The notes under the pieces were generated by a model that did not search any database, was not told the origin of the DNA, and saw only the letters and a program-made list of their open reading frames with translations. 49,306 nucleotides of DNA from Nonomuraea cypriaca (lineage in GTDB: Bacteria > Actinomycetota > Actinomycetes > Streptosporangiales > Streptosporangiaceae). The stretch covers positions 1 to 49,306 of the forward strand of contig NZ_JADOGI010000061.1 of NCBI RefSeq assembly GCF_015645445.1, read 5' to 3'. Positions 38,738-48,273 of the stretch are shown in pieces; position 1 is the first letter of the stretch; each line of letters opens with the position of its first letter. Both the position numbers and the translations under genes were made by a program.

Positions 38738-39922
38738 ACTACCCTCGCCGACCTGCGGGTCATCGACGCGGCGACGCTGTTCGCCGGCCCCTCGGCCGCG
38801 ATGATGCTGGGTGACTTCGGCGCCGACGTGATCAAGATCGAGCATCCGCGGCGCGGCGACCCCTCGCGCGGGCACGGGGCCTCCGTGGACGGCGTAGGGC
38901 TGTGGTGGAAGACGCTGTCGCGCAACAAGCGCACCGCCGCCGTAGACCTGTCGCGCCCCGAGGGTCAGGAGATCCTGCGCCGCCTGGCCGAACGGTCGGA
39001 CGTGCTGATCGAGAACTTCCGCCCCGGCACCCTGGAACGCTGGGACCTCGCTCCCGAGGACCTGCTGGAGCTCAACCCGCGGCTGATCGTGGCGCGGATG
39101 ACCGGGTTCGGGCAGTTCGGGCCGATGGCCAAGCGGCCGGGGTTCGGGACGCTGGCCGAGGCCATGAGCGGGTTCGCGGCCATGACCGGGCAGCCGGACG
39201 GCCCGCCGACGCTGCCGCCGCTGGCGCTCGCCGACGGCATCGCCGGCCTGGCCATGTCGTACGCGATCATGGTGGGGCTGCACGCCCGCGAGCGGACCGG
39301 GCTCGGGCAGGTCATCGACCTGGCCATCATCGAGCCGATCCTGGGCCTGCTGGGGCCGCAGATGACCGCGTACAAGGCGCTCGGGGTCGTGCCCCAGCGG
39401 ACGGGCAACCGTTCGAGCAGCAACGCGCCGCGCAACACTTACCGCACCCGCGACGGGCGCTGGCTGGCGATCTCCACCAGCGCGCAGCCGATCGCCGAGC
39501 GGGTGGTCACCCTGGTGGGACGCCCCGACCTGGTCGAGCAGCCGTGGTTCGCCACCGGCGCAGGGCGGGTGCGGCACGTGGACGAGCTGGACGAGGCCGT
39601 CGCCTCCTGGATCGCCGAGCGGGACGCCGACGAGGTCATCGCCCGCTTCGAGGAGGTCCAGGCCGCGGTCGCGCCCATCTACGACGTACGCGACCTGGCC
39701 GAGGACCCGCAGTACGCGGCGCTGGGCACCTTCGTGGAGATGGCGGACGAGGAGCTGGGCGAGGTCACCATGCAGAACGTCTTCTTCCGCCTCTCGGACA
39801 CGCCCGGCGAGATCCGCTGGCCAGGCCGGTCGCTCGGGCACGACACCGACGCGGTGCTGGCGGAGCTGGACTACCCCGGCGAGCGAGTCGCGGCACTGCG
39901 CGAGGACGGAGTGATCGCGTGA
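38735..39922 (+). CDS. Class III CoA-transferase (CaiB/BaiF family)
   Basis: A 395-residue family III CoA-transferase: the N-terminal LADLRVIDAATLFAGPSAAMMLGDFGADVIKIE, a VLIENFRPGTLERWDL segment, and GQVIDLAIIEPILGLLG, which should hold the catalytic Asp. It moves CoA from one acyl-CoA to a carboxylic acid. The ATG at 38735 gives a leaderless transcript and matches the family N-terminus; an upstream in-frame start would run through the regulatory site. It is coupled to the lyase gene (GTGA overlap). Together they suggest activation followed by cleavage of a hydroxydicarboxylate. Confidence 0.94.
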   Translation: MTTLADLRVIDAATLFAGPSAAMMLGDFGADVIKIEHPRRGDPSRGHGASVDGVGLWWKTLSRNKRTAAVDLSRPEGQEILRRLAERSDVLIENFRPGTLERWDLAPEDLLELNPRLIVARMTGFGQFGPMAKRPGFGTLAEAMSGFAAMTGQPDGPPTLPPLALADGIAGLAMSYAIMVGLHARERTGLGQVIDLAIIEPILGLLGPQMTAYKALGVVPQRTGNRSSSNAPRNTYRTRDGRWLAISTSAQPIAERVVTLVGRPDLVEQPWFATGAGRVRHVDELDEAVASWIAERDADEVIARFEEVQAAVAPIYDVRDLAEDPQYAALGTFVEMADEELGEVTMQNVFFRLSDTPGEIRWPGRSLGHDTDAVLAELDYPGERVAALREDGVIA

Positions 39923-40758
39923 ACATCCCCGTGACCTGGCTCTACGTGCCCGGCGACCGGCCCGAGCGGTTCGCCAAGGCCGCCGCGTCCGGCGCCGACG
40001 TGGTCATCCTCGATCTGGAGGACGCCGTCGCGCCCGTCCGCAAGGACGAGGCCCGCGCCAACGCCGCCGCCTACCTGCGCGAACGGCGGGAGCGCCCCGG
40101 CGGGCCGGCGGTGCACGTACGGCTCAACGACCTGGCCACTGAGCGCGGACAGGCCGACCTCGGGGCGGTCGGTGACCTCGCCGACGCCGTACGGCTGCCC
40201 AAGGTCGAGTCGCCCGGTGTGCTGGACATGCTCGGCGCTGCCCCGGCGTACGCGCTGCTGGAGTCGGCGGCCGGGATCGTCGCCGCCGGGGACATCGCCG
40301 CCCACCCGCGCGTCGCCGGCGTAGCCCTGGGCGAGCAGGACCTGGCCGCCGAGCTGTCCATCACCGACGAGAGCGCCATGAACCACCTCAGGCTGCGGGT
40401 GGTGCTCGCCGCCGCCGCGGCGGGCCTGCCGCCGGTCCCCATGTCCGTCTACCCGAACATCAAGGACGAGGCCGGCCTGCTCGCCTCCTGCCTGGCCGGT
40501 CGCGCGCTCGGCCTGTTCGGCAGGACCGCGATCCACCCCCGCCAGATCCCCGTGATCAGGAGGGCGTTCCGGCCCACCGACGAGGAGACGGCCAGAGCCG
40601 CCGAGATCGTCGAGGCGGCGGAGCAGGCCGGGCGGTCGGGGACGGGCGCGGTCGCGCTGCCCGACGGCCGCTTCGTGGACGCCCCGATCGTCGCGCGGGC
40701 CAGACGCACCGTGGAACTGGCCAGGCGGCTCGCCGGCCCGCCCCCCGCCGGCGACTGA
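39919..40758 (+). CDS. CitE-like acyl-CoA lyase (HpcH/HpaI superfamily)
   Basis: A 279-residue TIM-barrel lyase with the family start TWLYVPGDRPERFAKAAASGADVVILDLEDAVAP, the LPKVESPG strand, LLESAAGI (metal-binding Glu) and VALGEQDLAAEL (metal-binding Asp). A YPNIKDEAGL segment and the IHPRQIPVI C-terminal region complete the fold. Such enzymes split malyl-CoA, citramalyl-CoA or related beta-hydroxyacyl-CoAs into acetyl-CoA (or propionyl-CoA) and a keto acid. No hydratase gene is present, so the starting acid should already carry the hydroxyl group. Confidence 0.93.
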   Translation: MNIPVTWLYVPGDRPERFAKAAASGADVVILDLEDAVAPVRKDEARANAAAYLRERRERPGGPAVHVRLNDLATERGQADLGAVGDLADAVRLPKVESPGVLDMLGAAPAYALLESAAGIVAAGDIAAHPRVAGVALGEQDLAAELSITDESAMNHLRLRVVLAAAAAGLPPVPMSVYPNIKDEAGLLASCLAGRALGLFGRTAIHPRQIPVIRRAFRPTDEETARAAEIVEAAEQAGRSGTGAVALPDGRFVDAPIVARARRTVELARRLAGPPPAGD

Positions 40759-40800
40759 CGCCGGCCACCCCTGCCGTCCCCCATTGGAGGTCATCGCGCC

Positions 40801-42138
40801 ATGGGAATCGCCGTCTGGGCGCTCATCGCGTACATCGCCATCATCGTCGTCTGGAACGGCGTGCTGAAACGCAACATCGGTGAGGCCATGCTCATCGGGT
40901 TCGCCGGTGTGTGCCTCTTCGGCGGCACCGGCTTCTTCGGGCTGGCCTGGGCCGGCATCACCGAGGCGCTCTCTGAGGAGGTGGTCTTCGCCGCCCTGGC
41001 CTTCGTGTTCATGGGGTATTTGCTCACCAGGCTGGGCCTCATCCAGGAGCAGGTCACCGTGCTGAACTCGATCTTCGGCCGGCTCCGCGGCGGCGCCGGC
41101 TACGTCTCCACCTCGGCCGCCGCGCTGCTGGGCGGCCCGTCCGGGTCCGGGTCCGGCATCGCCGCGTCCGTCGGTTCTGTCACCATCCCGTGGATGACGC
41201 GCTCCAACTGGCGGCCCGACCTGGCCGCGTCCCTGGTGGCGGGCAACGCCGGGCTGGGCATCTCGATCCCGCCGAGCTCGTCGATGTTCCTGCTGCTGGG
41301 GTCCGCCGCCGTGACGCCCGTGCTGACCGCCGACCAGCTCTTCGTCCCCGCGCTGGTCGGCGGGTTGTGGACGGTGGCGTACCGGTTCGTGGTGGTGTTC
41401 GTGTGGGTGCGGCGGCACCGGATCGCGGCGACCGACGCGGCCGACATCGTCCCGCTGCGCGCGGCGCTGCGGGCCGGCTGGACGTCACTGCTGGTGTACG
41501 CGGGCATCCTGATCCCGGTGCTGATGACGCTCGACTTCGGCGTGGCGCTGATGGAGTCGCGGGTCGGCGAGGCGGCCGGCGACGTCAGCATCGTGGTGTG
41601 GATCCCGGTGCTGACGGTGCTGGCCACGTTCGCGGTGGCGTGGCGCCGGCTGCCGCGCACCGGCCGCGCCTGGAGCCAACTGCTCGGCGACATGGCCCCC
41701 AGATACGCCGTCATCGGCGCGACGCTGTTCTTCGCCTTCGCCGCCGCCGCCAGCCTGGGCGAGCTGGGCCTGGTCGATCAGCTGACCGCGATCATGCAGG
41801 CCATGGACGCCCCCGCGGTCGTGATCGCCACGCTCGTCGGCCTGCTCATCGTGGTCGTCGCCTCGCCGCTGACCGCCACCGCCACCATCGCAGCCGTCGG
41901 CGGGGTGGCCTTCAGCGCACTGACCGCGGCCGGGATCGCCCCCGCCGCCGCGGCCGCCGCGATCATGATCTTCGCCTCGACCGAGGGCGCCTCGCCGCCG
42001 GGAGCCGCGCCCATCTACATCGCCAGCGGCATCGCCCAGGTGGACCCGGCCAGGACGTTCGGCCGGCTGATCATCTGGTTCGTCGTCCCGACCCTGGTCA
42101 TCGGCGTGCTGGTGGCGACCGGTGTCCTGCCGATCTGA
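40801..42138 (+). CDS. TRAP transporter large permease (DctM type)
   Basis: A 445-residue membrane protein with about 12 helices and the DctM repeats: GRLRGGAGYVSTSAAALLGGPSGSGSGIAAS, SVTIPWMTRSNW, and GISIPPSSSMFLLLG. The second half has the inverted counterpart with ASTEGASPPGAAPIYIASG. TRAP permeases import carboxylates with sodium. A binding protein (DctP) and a standard four-helix DctQ are not encoded here; a two-helix protein follows instead. The ATG has GGAGG 11 bases upstream. The position after the CoA-transferase and lyase indicates import of their substrate. Confidence 0.88.
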   Translation: MGIAVWALIAYIAIIVVWNGVLKRNIGEAMLIGFAGVCLFGGTGFFGLAWAGITEALSEEVVFAALAFVFMGYLLTRLGLIQEQVTVLNSIFGRLRGGAGYVSTSAAALLGGPSGSGSGIAASVGSVTIPWMTRSNWRPDLAASLVAGNAGLGISIPPSSSMFLLLGSAAVTPVLTADQLFVPALVGGLWTVAYRFVVVFVWVRRHRIAATDAADIVPLRAALRAGWTSLLVYAGILIPVLMTLDFGVALMESRVGEAAGDVSIVVWIPVLTVLATFAVAWRRLPRTGRAWSQLLGDMAPRYAVIGATLFFAFAAAASLGELGLVDQLTAIMQAMDAPAVVIATLVGLLIVVVASPLTATATIAAVGGVAFSALTAAGIAPAAAAAAIMIFASTEGASPPGAAPIYIASGIAQVDPARTFGRLIIWFVVPTLVIGVLVATGVLPI

Positions 42139-42150
42139 GAGGAAGCCTTC

Positions 42151-42387
42151 GTGAACACCGTCAAGAGCGTCACCATGACCATCTTCAAGATCGGCGTCGT
42201 GGCGTTCCTCGCCCTCGGCGTGATCGTCGTGCTGACCCAGGCCGTAGGGCTGATCGCCGGGGACGCGGGCCTGGTCTCCGGCGCCGTGTCGATGCTCGGC
42301 ACGGCCATGACCGTGGCGGCGGGGGTGACCGGGCTACTGGGGTTCGTGATGTCGTACCTGTTCCACTGGAAGGCAGGCGAGGACTAG
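42151..42387 (+). CDS. Two-helix membrane protein, possible TRAP accessory subunit
   Basis: A 78-residue protein with two transmembrane helices (VVAFLALGVIVVLTQAVGLIAG and AAGVTGLLGFVMSYLFHW) and a charged C-terminus. It starts with GTG after GAGAGGAAGCC, 12 bases beyond the TRAP permease stop. It is far shorter than a normal DctQ subunit (about 160 residues, four helices), but its position suggests it substitutes for one. Function is inferred from context only. The 3' end is overlapped by the decayed MFS frame on the other strand. Confidence 0.75.
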   Translation: MNTVKSVTMTIFKIGVVAFLALGVIVVLTQAVGLIAGDAGLVSGAVSMLGTAMTVAAGVTGLLGFVMSYLFHWKAGED

Positions 42388-42787
42388 CTCACCGACGCCG
42401 TCACGCGCCCTGCGACGGCGTGACGCGCCGCGGTTTGGAGCGCACACCAAGGTGAGGACCGCGACGCCGGCCGTGAGGAGGAACGCGGCGCGCAGGCCGT
42501 GGAGTTCGGCGTACGCACCGAGCAGCGCGGGTCCCGCGATCGTGCCCAGCCCCAGGAAGAAGGCGGTGAGGCTGAGGCCGGCGGAGGGCCGCTCGGGGAA
42601 GACACGGTAACTCCACACCGCGAGGCCCCCGGATCCGGCCATGAAGCACGGGCCGTAGAGCAGGGCGGAGAGGGCGACGGCGGGGAGCGAACCGGGGGCG
42701 AGGCCGAGCAGCGCGACCGCGACGGCGATGCCCGAGAAGATCCCGGCGTGGACGCGGTGCAGCCCGTACCGCGCGACGACGTGGCCC
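42334..42787 (-). pseudogene. MFS transporter remnant (C-terminal half)
   Basis: The minus-strand frame reads GHVVARYGLHRVHAGIFSG, then several hydrophobic helices (AVALSALLYGPCFMAGSGGLAVW, GLSLTAFFLGLGTIAGPALLGAY, LRAAFLLTAGVAVLTLV). This is the C-terminal half of a major-facilitator protein. There is no start codon or N-terminal half. Upstream the sequence switches in another frame to a phytase fragment, so a deletion fused two decayed genes. The C-terminal frame runs 54 bases into the convergent 78-residue gene. Confidence 0.8.
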
Positions 42788-42993
42788 GTGGACGAGGTCG
42801 ACGTTGTTGAGCCGGCCAGGCTCGTGGTCGGGGCCGGGCGGCGGCTCGGCGGGTACGTGCTGGAGCACGGCCCCGGTGAGGGAGTAGGCGTACAGGCCGC
42901 CTTCCTTGGCGGTCGCGATGACCACGCTCGCGCCGGGGCGTCCGGGATGCACCCAGATGGCCGGGTCATCGCCGGGAGTGAACGGGGCTGAGC
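42788..42993 (-). pseudogene. Beta-propeller phytase remnant (N-terminal fragment)
   Basis: The frame encodes FTPGDDPAIWVHPGRPGASVV, IATAKEGGLYAYSLTGAVLQHV and PGRLNNVDLVHG, which match the first blade of beta-propeller (3-phytase-type) phytases. It stops matching at 42788, where the MFS remnant begins in a shifted frame. No signal peptide or start codon is visible upstream. It is a non-functional fragment. Confidence 0.75.
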
Positions 42994-43069
42994 ATTGGTC
43001 CGTATGTCTATACAAAGAGTTGATATTGGGGTACAACCGGGGCGAGCCCGTTCGTCTTGGAGGTGTCCG

Positions 43070-44050
43070 ATGAGACGTACCCCTATCGTGCTGGCCCTGC
43101 TGGGCGCGCTGGCCGTGACCGGCTGTTCCTCCTCGGGAGGGCAGAGCGCGCCGAGTGCCCCGCCCGCGACCTCCGCGGCGCAGGAGGGGAGCGGCGCCAA
43201 GTTCGCCGTCATCACGCACGGGGCGCCCGGCGACTCCTTCTGGGACGTGGTCAAGAACGGCGCAGAGGCCGCCGGCGAGCAGTACGGCGCCCAGGTCACC
43301 TACCAGGGCGACGGCGACCCCGCCAAGCAGTCGCAGCTCATCGACCAGGCCGTCTCGGAGAAGGTGGACGGCATCGTGGTCTCCATGGCCAACCCCGACG
43401 CGCTGAAGGAGGCCATCGGCAAGGCGGTCGCGGCGAGGATCCCGGTCGTGACGATCAACTCGGGCGCCGGCTCCTCCAAGGCGTTCGGCGCGGTTACGCA
43501 CGTCGGCCAGTCGGAGGACGTGGCCGGGCGCGGCGCGGGCGAGCAGCTCAAGGCCGCGGGCGTCACCAAGCTGCTGTGCGTCATCCACGAGGCCGGGAAC
43601 GTCGGCCTCGACCAGCGCTGCAAGGGTGCGGAGGAGACGCTGGGCGGGACCGTCGAGCGGCTGCAGGTGGACGTGAGCAACCTGGCCGACGTGACGTCCA
43701 AGGTCACCGCCAAGCTGCAGTCGGACCAGCAGGTCAACGGCGTGCTGGCGCTGAACCCGGCGATCGCCGTGGCCGCCAGGGACGCGATCAGGGACGCGGG
43801 GTCGCAGGCGCGGCTGGCGACGTTCGACCTGTCGGCCGACGTGGTGGAGGCGATCCAGGCCGGTGAGGTGCTGTTCGCCGTGGACCAGCAGCAGTACCTG
43901 CAGGGTTACCTGCCGATCACGTTCCTGAACCTGTACAAGGCCAACCTCAACACCGTCGGCGGCGGGCTGCCGGTCAACACCGGGCCAGGGTTCGTCACCA
44001 AGGACAACGCCGCGCAGGTGGCCGAGCTGGCCGAGGCGGGCACTCGGTGA
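43070..44050 (+). CDS. Sugar-type ABC transporter binding lipoprotein (periplasmic-binding-protein type 1)
   Basis: The 326-residue protein has a lipoprotein signal peptide (RRTPIVLALLGALAVTGCSS, lipobox VTGC), a Ser/Ala/Pro linker and a ribose-binding-protein-like domain: KFAVITHGAPGDSFWDVVKNGAEAAGEQYG, LIDQAVSEKVDGIVVSMANPDAL, PVVTINSGAG and GEVLFAVDQQQYLQGYLPI. ATG 43070 is preferred because GGAGG is nearby and the upstream 25 residues precede the signal. The substrate is a sugar, polyol or nucleoside-like solute. The permease gene overlaps its stop (GTGA). Confidence 0.93.
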   Translation: MRRTPIVLALLGALAVTGCSSSGGQSAPSAPPATSAAQEGSGAKFAVITHGAPGDSFWDVVKNGAEAAGEQYGAQVTYQGDGDPAKQSQLIDQAVSEKVDGIVVSMANPDALKEAIGKAVAARIPVVTINSGAGSSKAFGAVTHVGQSEDVAGRGAGEQLKAAGVTKLLCVIHEAGNVGLDQRCKGAEETLGGTVERLQVDVSNLADVTSKVTAKLQSDQQVNGVLALNPAIAVAARDAIRDAGSQARLATFDLSADVVEAIQAGEVLFAVDQQQYLQGYLPITFLNLYKANLNTVGGGLPVNTGPGFVTKDNAAQVAELAEAGTR

Positions 44051-45071
44051 CCGCTGCGGACGAGCGGCTCGCCCACGTGGGACTGGCCCGCCGGCTGCTG
44101 ATCAGGCCCGAGCTGGGCGCGGTGGTCGGGCTGGTGGTGGTGTTCGCGTTCTTCGCGGCCCAGTCGCCGGTGTTCCGCTCGCCGGCCGGCATCGCGAACT
44201 GGCTCGACCCGGCCGCCACGCTCGGCATCATGGCGGTCGCGGTCGCGCTGCTGATGATCGGCGGCGAGTTCGACCTGTCGGCGGGCGTGCTGACCGGCAC
44301 GAGCGGGCTGATCCTCGTCACGCTGGCCACCCGCTTCGGGGTCAGCGTGTGGCTGGCGATGCTCGCCGGGCTGGTCGTGGCGCTGGCCGTCGGGTACGCC
44401 AACGGCCTGGTCGTGACCAGGACCCGGCTGCCCAGCTTCATCGTCACGCTGGGGACGTTCCTCATGCTCCAAGGCGTCAACCTCGGCGTCACCAAGGCCA
44501 TCACCGGGACCGTGCAGGTCAGCGGCCTGCGCCGGGCCGAGGGGTTCGAGGGCGCGAGCGCGATCTTCGCCGGGACCGTTCAGATCGGCGGCACCTCGTT
44601 CCGGGTGGCGATCCTGTGGTGGATCCTCGTGACCGCGGTGGCCACCTGGGTGCTGATGCGTTCCAAGGCCGGCAACTGGATCTTCGCGGTGGGCGGCGAC
44701 GAGCAGGCCGCGCGGGCGGTGGGCGTGCCCGCCGCCCGTACGAAGATCGCGCTGTTCATGACGACGGCGTTCGCGGCGTGGCTGGTCGGCTCGATCCTGG
44801 CGCTGCGGTACACGTCCGTGCAGGCCAACATCGGCATCGGGCAGGAGTTCATCTACATCATCGCCGCCGTCATCGGCGGCTGCCTGCTCACCGGCGGGTA
44901 CGGCTCCGCGATCGGCGCCGCCATCGGCGCGGTGATCTTCGGCATGGCCGACAAGGGCATCGTGTTCCTGGGCTGGGACGCCGACTGGTTCAAGCTGTTC
45001 CTCGGCGCGATGCTGCTGCTGGCGACGCTGGCCAACCGCCTGGTCCGGCGCTACGCCGAGGAGGTGCGGCA

Positions 45072-45075
<4 letters not shown>
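44047..45075 (+). CDS. Ribose-type ABC transporter permease (RbsC-like)
   Basis: A 342-residue permease with about ten helices. The GGEFDLSAGVLTGTSGLILV motif (GGIDLSVG-like) and SFIVTLGTFLMLQGVNLGVT are those of the RbsC/XylH family. The ATPase contact loop is near AVGGDEQAARAVGVPAARTK (the GGNxxAARLSGI-type EAA loop). Start GTG overlaps the binding-protein stop, and the ATPase gene overlaps its own end by four bases (TTGA). Confidence 0.93.
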
Positions 45076-45830
<755 letters not shown>

Positions 45831-45911
45831 TGGGAATTTGAGGCTTTTGGGCGATCCGCTCGACGCAAAGTCAGGCAGGAACACCTCGGCGGAACCATCC
45901 ACCGGGGGGCA

Positions 45912-45938
45912 TACTTTGATCTACAAAGTAAAGGCGTC
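45912..45938. promoter_or_regulatory. Inverted repeat and 20-base element shared with position 7290
   Basis: TACTTTG-ATCTA-CAAAGTA (45912-45930) is a perfect seven-base inverted repeat. The overlapping 20 bases ATCTACAAAGTAAAGGCGTC (45919-45938) match 7290-7309 at 19 positions. It lies about 100 bases before the MFS start. It is a likely operator for a dimeric regulator. Confidence 0.55.
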
Positions 45939-45983
45939 CGGCGGTGTGCTGCTGTGCGCACCGTTATTACCCGCGCGCCCAGC

Positions 45984-46014
45984 AGGAAGGCCCGGCCGCG
46001 TGCCGGGCCTCCTT
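45984..46014 (+). terminator. Hairpin in the MFS gene leader
   Basis: GGCCCGGC (45989-45996) and GCCGGGCC (46002-46009) form a perfect eight-base stem with loop CGCGT, and partial pairing extends it with AGGAA and TCCTT. It lies 26 bases before the MFS start. It could end the ABC operon transcript or act as an attenuator of the MFS operon. Confidence 0.5.
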
Positions 46015-46039
46015 CCGGCTCTCGGCCCCAGGAGCTCCC

Positions 46040-47347
46040 ATGACCGCCGTCGGCCGGTCGGTGCTGCCCATCGGCGCGGCGTTCGACCGGATGCCGTTCA
46101 CCCGCCGGCATCTGCTCATCGCCTTCGCGCTGTTCGTCGCGTTCGTCATCGAGTCGTGGGAGCAGCTCGCGCTCGTCTACGTCGCGGGTGACCTGGGCGC
46201 GGAGCTCGGGATCGGCGAGGCGGCGATCGGGGTGGTGCTGTCGGCCGTGGCGCTCGGCATGATCCCGGGCGTGCTGGTGTGGGGGCCGGTGGCCGACCAC
46301 GTCGGGCGCAGGCCGGCGGCGTTCTGGTCGCTCGCGGCGTACGGGGTGATCGCGCTGGCCTCGGCGTTCGCGCCCGACGCGGTGGCGTTGGTGGCGTCGC
46401 GGGTGGCCGCGGGGCTGGCGCTGGCGGGCATCTACACGATCACGTTCCCGCTCTTCCTGGAACTGCTGCCGACCCGGCATCGCGGGCGGGCGACGGTGTA
46501 CCTGTCGATCGGGTGGCCGGTCGGCATGCTGGCCGCGATCGGGGCGGCGGTCGCGCTGGGCGGCCTGGGCTGGCGCGTGGTGGCGATCGCCGGCGCGGTG
46601 GCGGGGGTGTGGGCGTTCGCGATCAGGGCGTGGGTGCCGGAGTCGCCGTACTGGCTGGCGGCGCGCGGCCGGCAGAAGGAGGCGCGGGCGGTGCTGCGCT
46701 CACTGGCCAGCCCGGACGCCGGCGCCAGGTTCACGGTGGCGGCCGAGCGGGTGGGGCGGCCGCTGGACCTGTTCCGCGGCGGGCTCGCCAGGATCACCGT
46801 CGTGATGCTGGCGCTGAACTTCTTCTTCAACTGGGGCTACTGGGGCCTTCAGACGTGGCTGCCCACGCTGCTGCGGGGCCGGGGGCTGACGCAGGCGGCC
46901 TCGCTCGGGTTCGCGGCGCTGAGCGCGCTGATGATGATCCCCGGGTACGTGACCGCGTCGCTGCTGACCGGCCGCCTCGGGCGTAAGAAGGTGTTCCTCG
47001 GCTACGTGGCGGGGGCGGTGCTCGGCGGTCTCTGCTTCGCCACGGCCAGGTCCGCGGCCGGGCTCTACCTCGGCGTCTTCGTGTTGTCGTTCTTCAGCCT
47101 GGGCGCCTGGGGCGTGTGGAACACCTGGAACGGCGAGTTCTACCCGACGGCCCTGCGCGGCACCGGCTACGCGCACGCCACCGCGGCGCAGCTCGTGGCG
47201 ACGACGGCGGCGCCGTCGGCGGTGGGGGCGCTGCTGGCGAACGCCACCGGCTTCACCGCCACGATGCTGCTCATCAACGCGTTCATGGTGGCGACCGCGC
47301 TGCTGGCGCTGCCGCTGCCGGAGACGGAAGGGCGCGAGCTGGAGTGA
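46040..47347 (+). CDS. MFS metabolite transporter
   Basis: A 435-residue, 12-helix major-facilitator protein: the loop 2-3 motif GPVADHVGRRPAAFW, LPTRHRGRATVYLSIGWPVGML and a second-half GRLGRKKVFLG are present. The start ATG 46040 (MTAVGRSVLPIGAAFDRM) has AGGAG six bases upstream. The in-frame codons upstream to 45944 include three Cys codons in a row but are judged untranslated. The stop overlaps the GTG of the HyuA-like gene, so MFS, HyuA-like and DUF917 genes are one unit, and it probably imports their substrate. Confidence 0.92.
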   Translation: MTAVGRSVLPIGAAFDRMPFTRRHLLIAFALFVAFVIESWEQLALVYVAGDLGAELGIGEAAIGVVLSAVALGMIPGVLVWGPVADHVGRRPAAFWSLAAYGVIALASAFAPDAVALVASRVAAGLALAGIYTITFPLFLELLPTRHRGRATVYLSIGWPVGMLAAIGAAVALGGLGWRVVAIAGAVAGVWAFAIRAWVPESPYWLAARGRQKEARAVLRSLASPDAGARFTVAAERVGRPLDLFRGGLARITVVMLALNFFFNWGYWGLQTWLPTLLRGRGLTQAASLGFAALSALMMIPGYVTASLLTGRLGRKKVFLGYVAGAVLGGLCFATARSAAGLYLGVFVLSFFSLGAWGVWNTWNGEFYPTALRGTGYAHATAAQLVATTAAPSAVGALLANATGFTATMLLINAFMVATALLALPLPETEGRELE

Positions 47348-48273
47348 TCCTCGGCGTCGCCTTGGGACGGCCCCTACCGGTGGTGGTGGCCGTACGGGAC
47401 GGCGTGCCGGACTGGCCGGTCAACCGGGCCACCGCCCGTACGGCCGCGCGCGCCTGCGTCGCGGTGGACCTGAGCGGCTCAGGCACGTCCCCCGTGGCGG
47501 CCATCCGCGTGGGCGGGCCGTGCCCCGCGGCGCTGCGTCCGCACGTGGCCAGGCCGGGGGCGGCGACGATCGTGCGGGGCGGCCACAGCCTGACCGGGCG
47601 GCCGCTGGAGCCGCTGGACACCGAGGCGGTGCGGCGCTTCGCCGGCTCGTGCGGGCTGGCGGACTTCGCCGTGACGGCGAGCGGGTCACCCATGCTGTCC
47701 GATCACGAGCTGGCGGTTGCGGAGATCGTCGCGGCCGAGGTGCCTGGGGCGCGTATCACGCTGTCGTACGAGTTCGGGCAGCCCGGGTTGCGTGAGCGGG
47801 AAAGGGACACGATCCGCAACGCGGCGCTCGGCGGGGAGGCGGGCCGGATCGCCGACGAGGTGGTCAGGGAGCTGCCCCGGATGCCGGCGTACTTCGCCAG
47901 GTCGGACGGCGGCGTGGTGTCGGCGCACTACTTCCGGCGCTTCCCGCTGGCCTGCGACCTGGGTGCGACGGCGAGCCGGGTGCGGGGGCGGGCGGCGCTG
48001 GCGGACGAGTCGGTGCCCGGCGAGGTGGCGGCGGCGTACGGCGCGGCCATCGGGCGGCCGGAGGCGCGGGTGGAGCGGATCGTGCAGGCGCACGGCCGGG
48101 CCGAGCTGGAGCGGGCGCTCCAGGACGCGCGGGACGAGGTGCTGACGCGGGTGGTCAGCGCGGGCGCCGCGCCGGGCTCGGCGTGGATCGCGGAGACCAC
48201 GGTGAACCCGCTGTCGTACCTGCCCCACGGGATCTACCGGGTACGCGTGGCGGCGGAGGGGGTGCTCCCGTGA
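47344..48273 (+). CDS. Shortened HyuA-like protein (hydantoinase/oxoprolinase family)
   Basis: The 309-residue product aligns by motif with hydantoinase/5-oxoprolinase HyuA. Seen are the HELAVAEIVAAEVPGARITLSYEFG segment, RERERDTIRNAALGG, and YFARSDGGVVSAHYFRRFPL. The C-terminal ETTVNPLSYLPHGIYRVRV matches the end of full-length members. Missing are the N-terminal GxDxGGTxTD nucleotide motif and the central VDVGGTTTD ATPase part, so it is less than half the usual 650-700 residues, with the remaining parts still in frame. It may be a regulatory or structural partner rather than an ATP-dependent hydrolase. It is coupled to the DUF917 gene (GTGA overlap). Confidence 0.8.
   Translation: MILGVALGRPLPVVVAVRDGVPDWPVNRATARTAARACVAVDLSGSGTSPVAAIRVGGPCPAALRPHVARPGAATIVRGGHSLTGRPLEPLDTEAVRRFAGSCGLADFAVTASGSPMLSDHELAVAEIVAAEVPGARITLSYEFGQPGLRERERDTIRNAALGGEAGRIADEVVRELPRMPAYFARSDGGVVSAHYFRRFPLACDLGATASRVRGRAALADESVPGEVAAAYGAAIGRPEARVERIVQAHGRAELERALQDARDEVLTRVVSAGAAPGSAWIAETTVNPLSYLPHGIYRVRVAAEGVLP

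Noticed and set aside
42151..42387. A true DctQ subunit
   Set aside because: It has only 78 residues and two helices, and no DctQ motif was recognised; it is kept as a possible accessory protein.
43002..43013. Inverted repeat GTAT-GTCT-ATAC before the ribose-type binding protein
   Set aside because: Arms of four bases are too short to exceed chance; no promoter boxes fit.
45944..46039. Extended MFS N-terminus beginning with a Cys-Cys-Cys stretch, or a separate leader peptide
   Set aside because: It has no stop before the MFS start, runs through the hairpin and has no ribosome-binding site; the ATG at 46040 has AGGAG.
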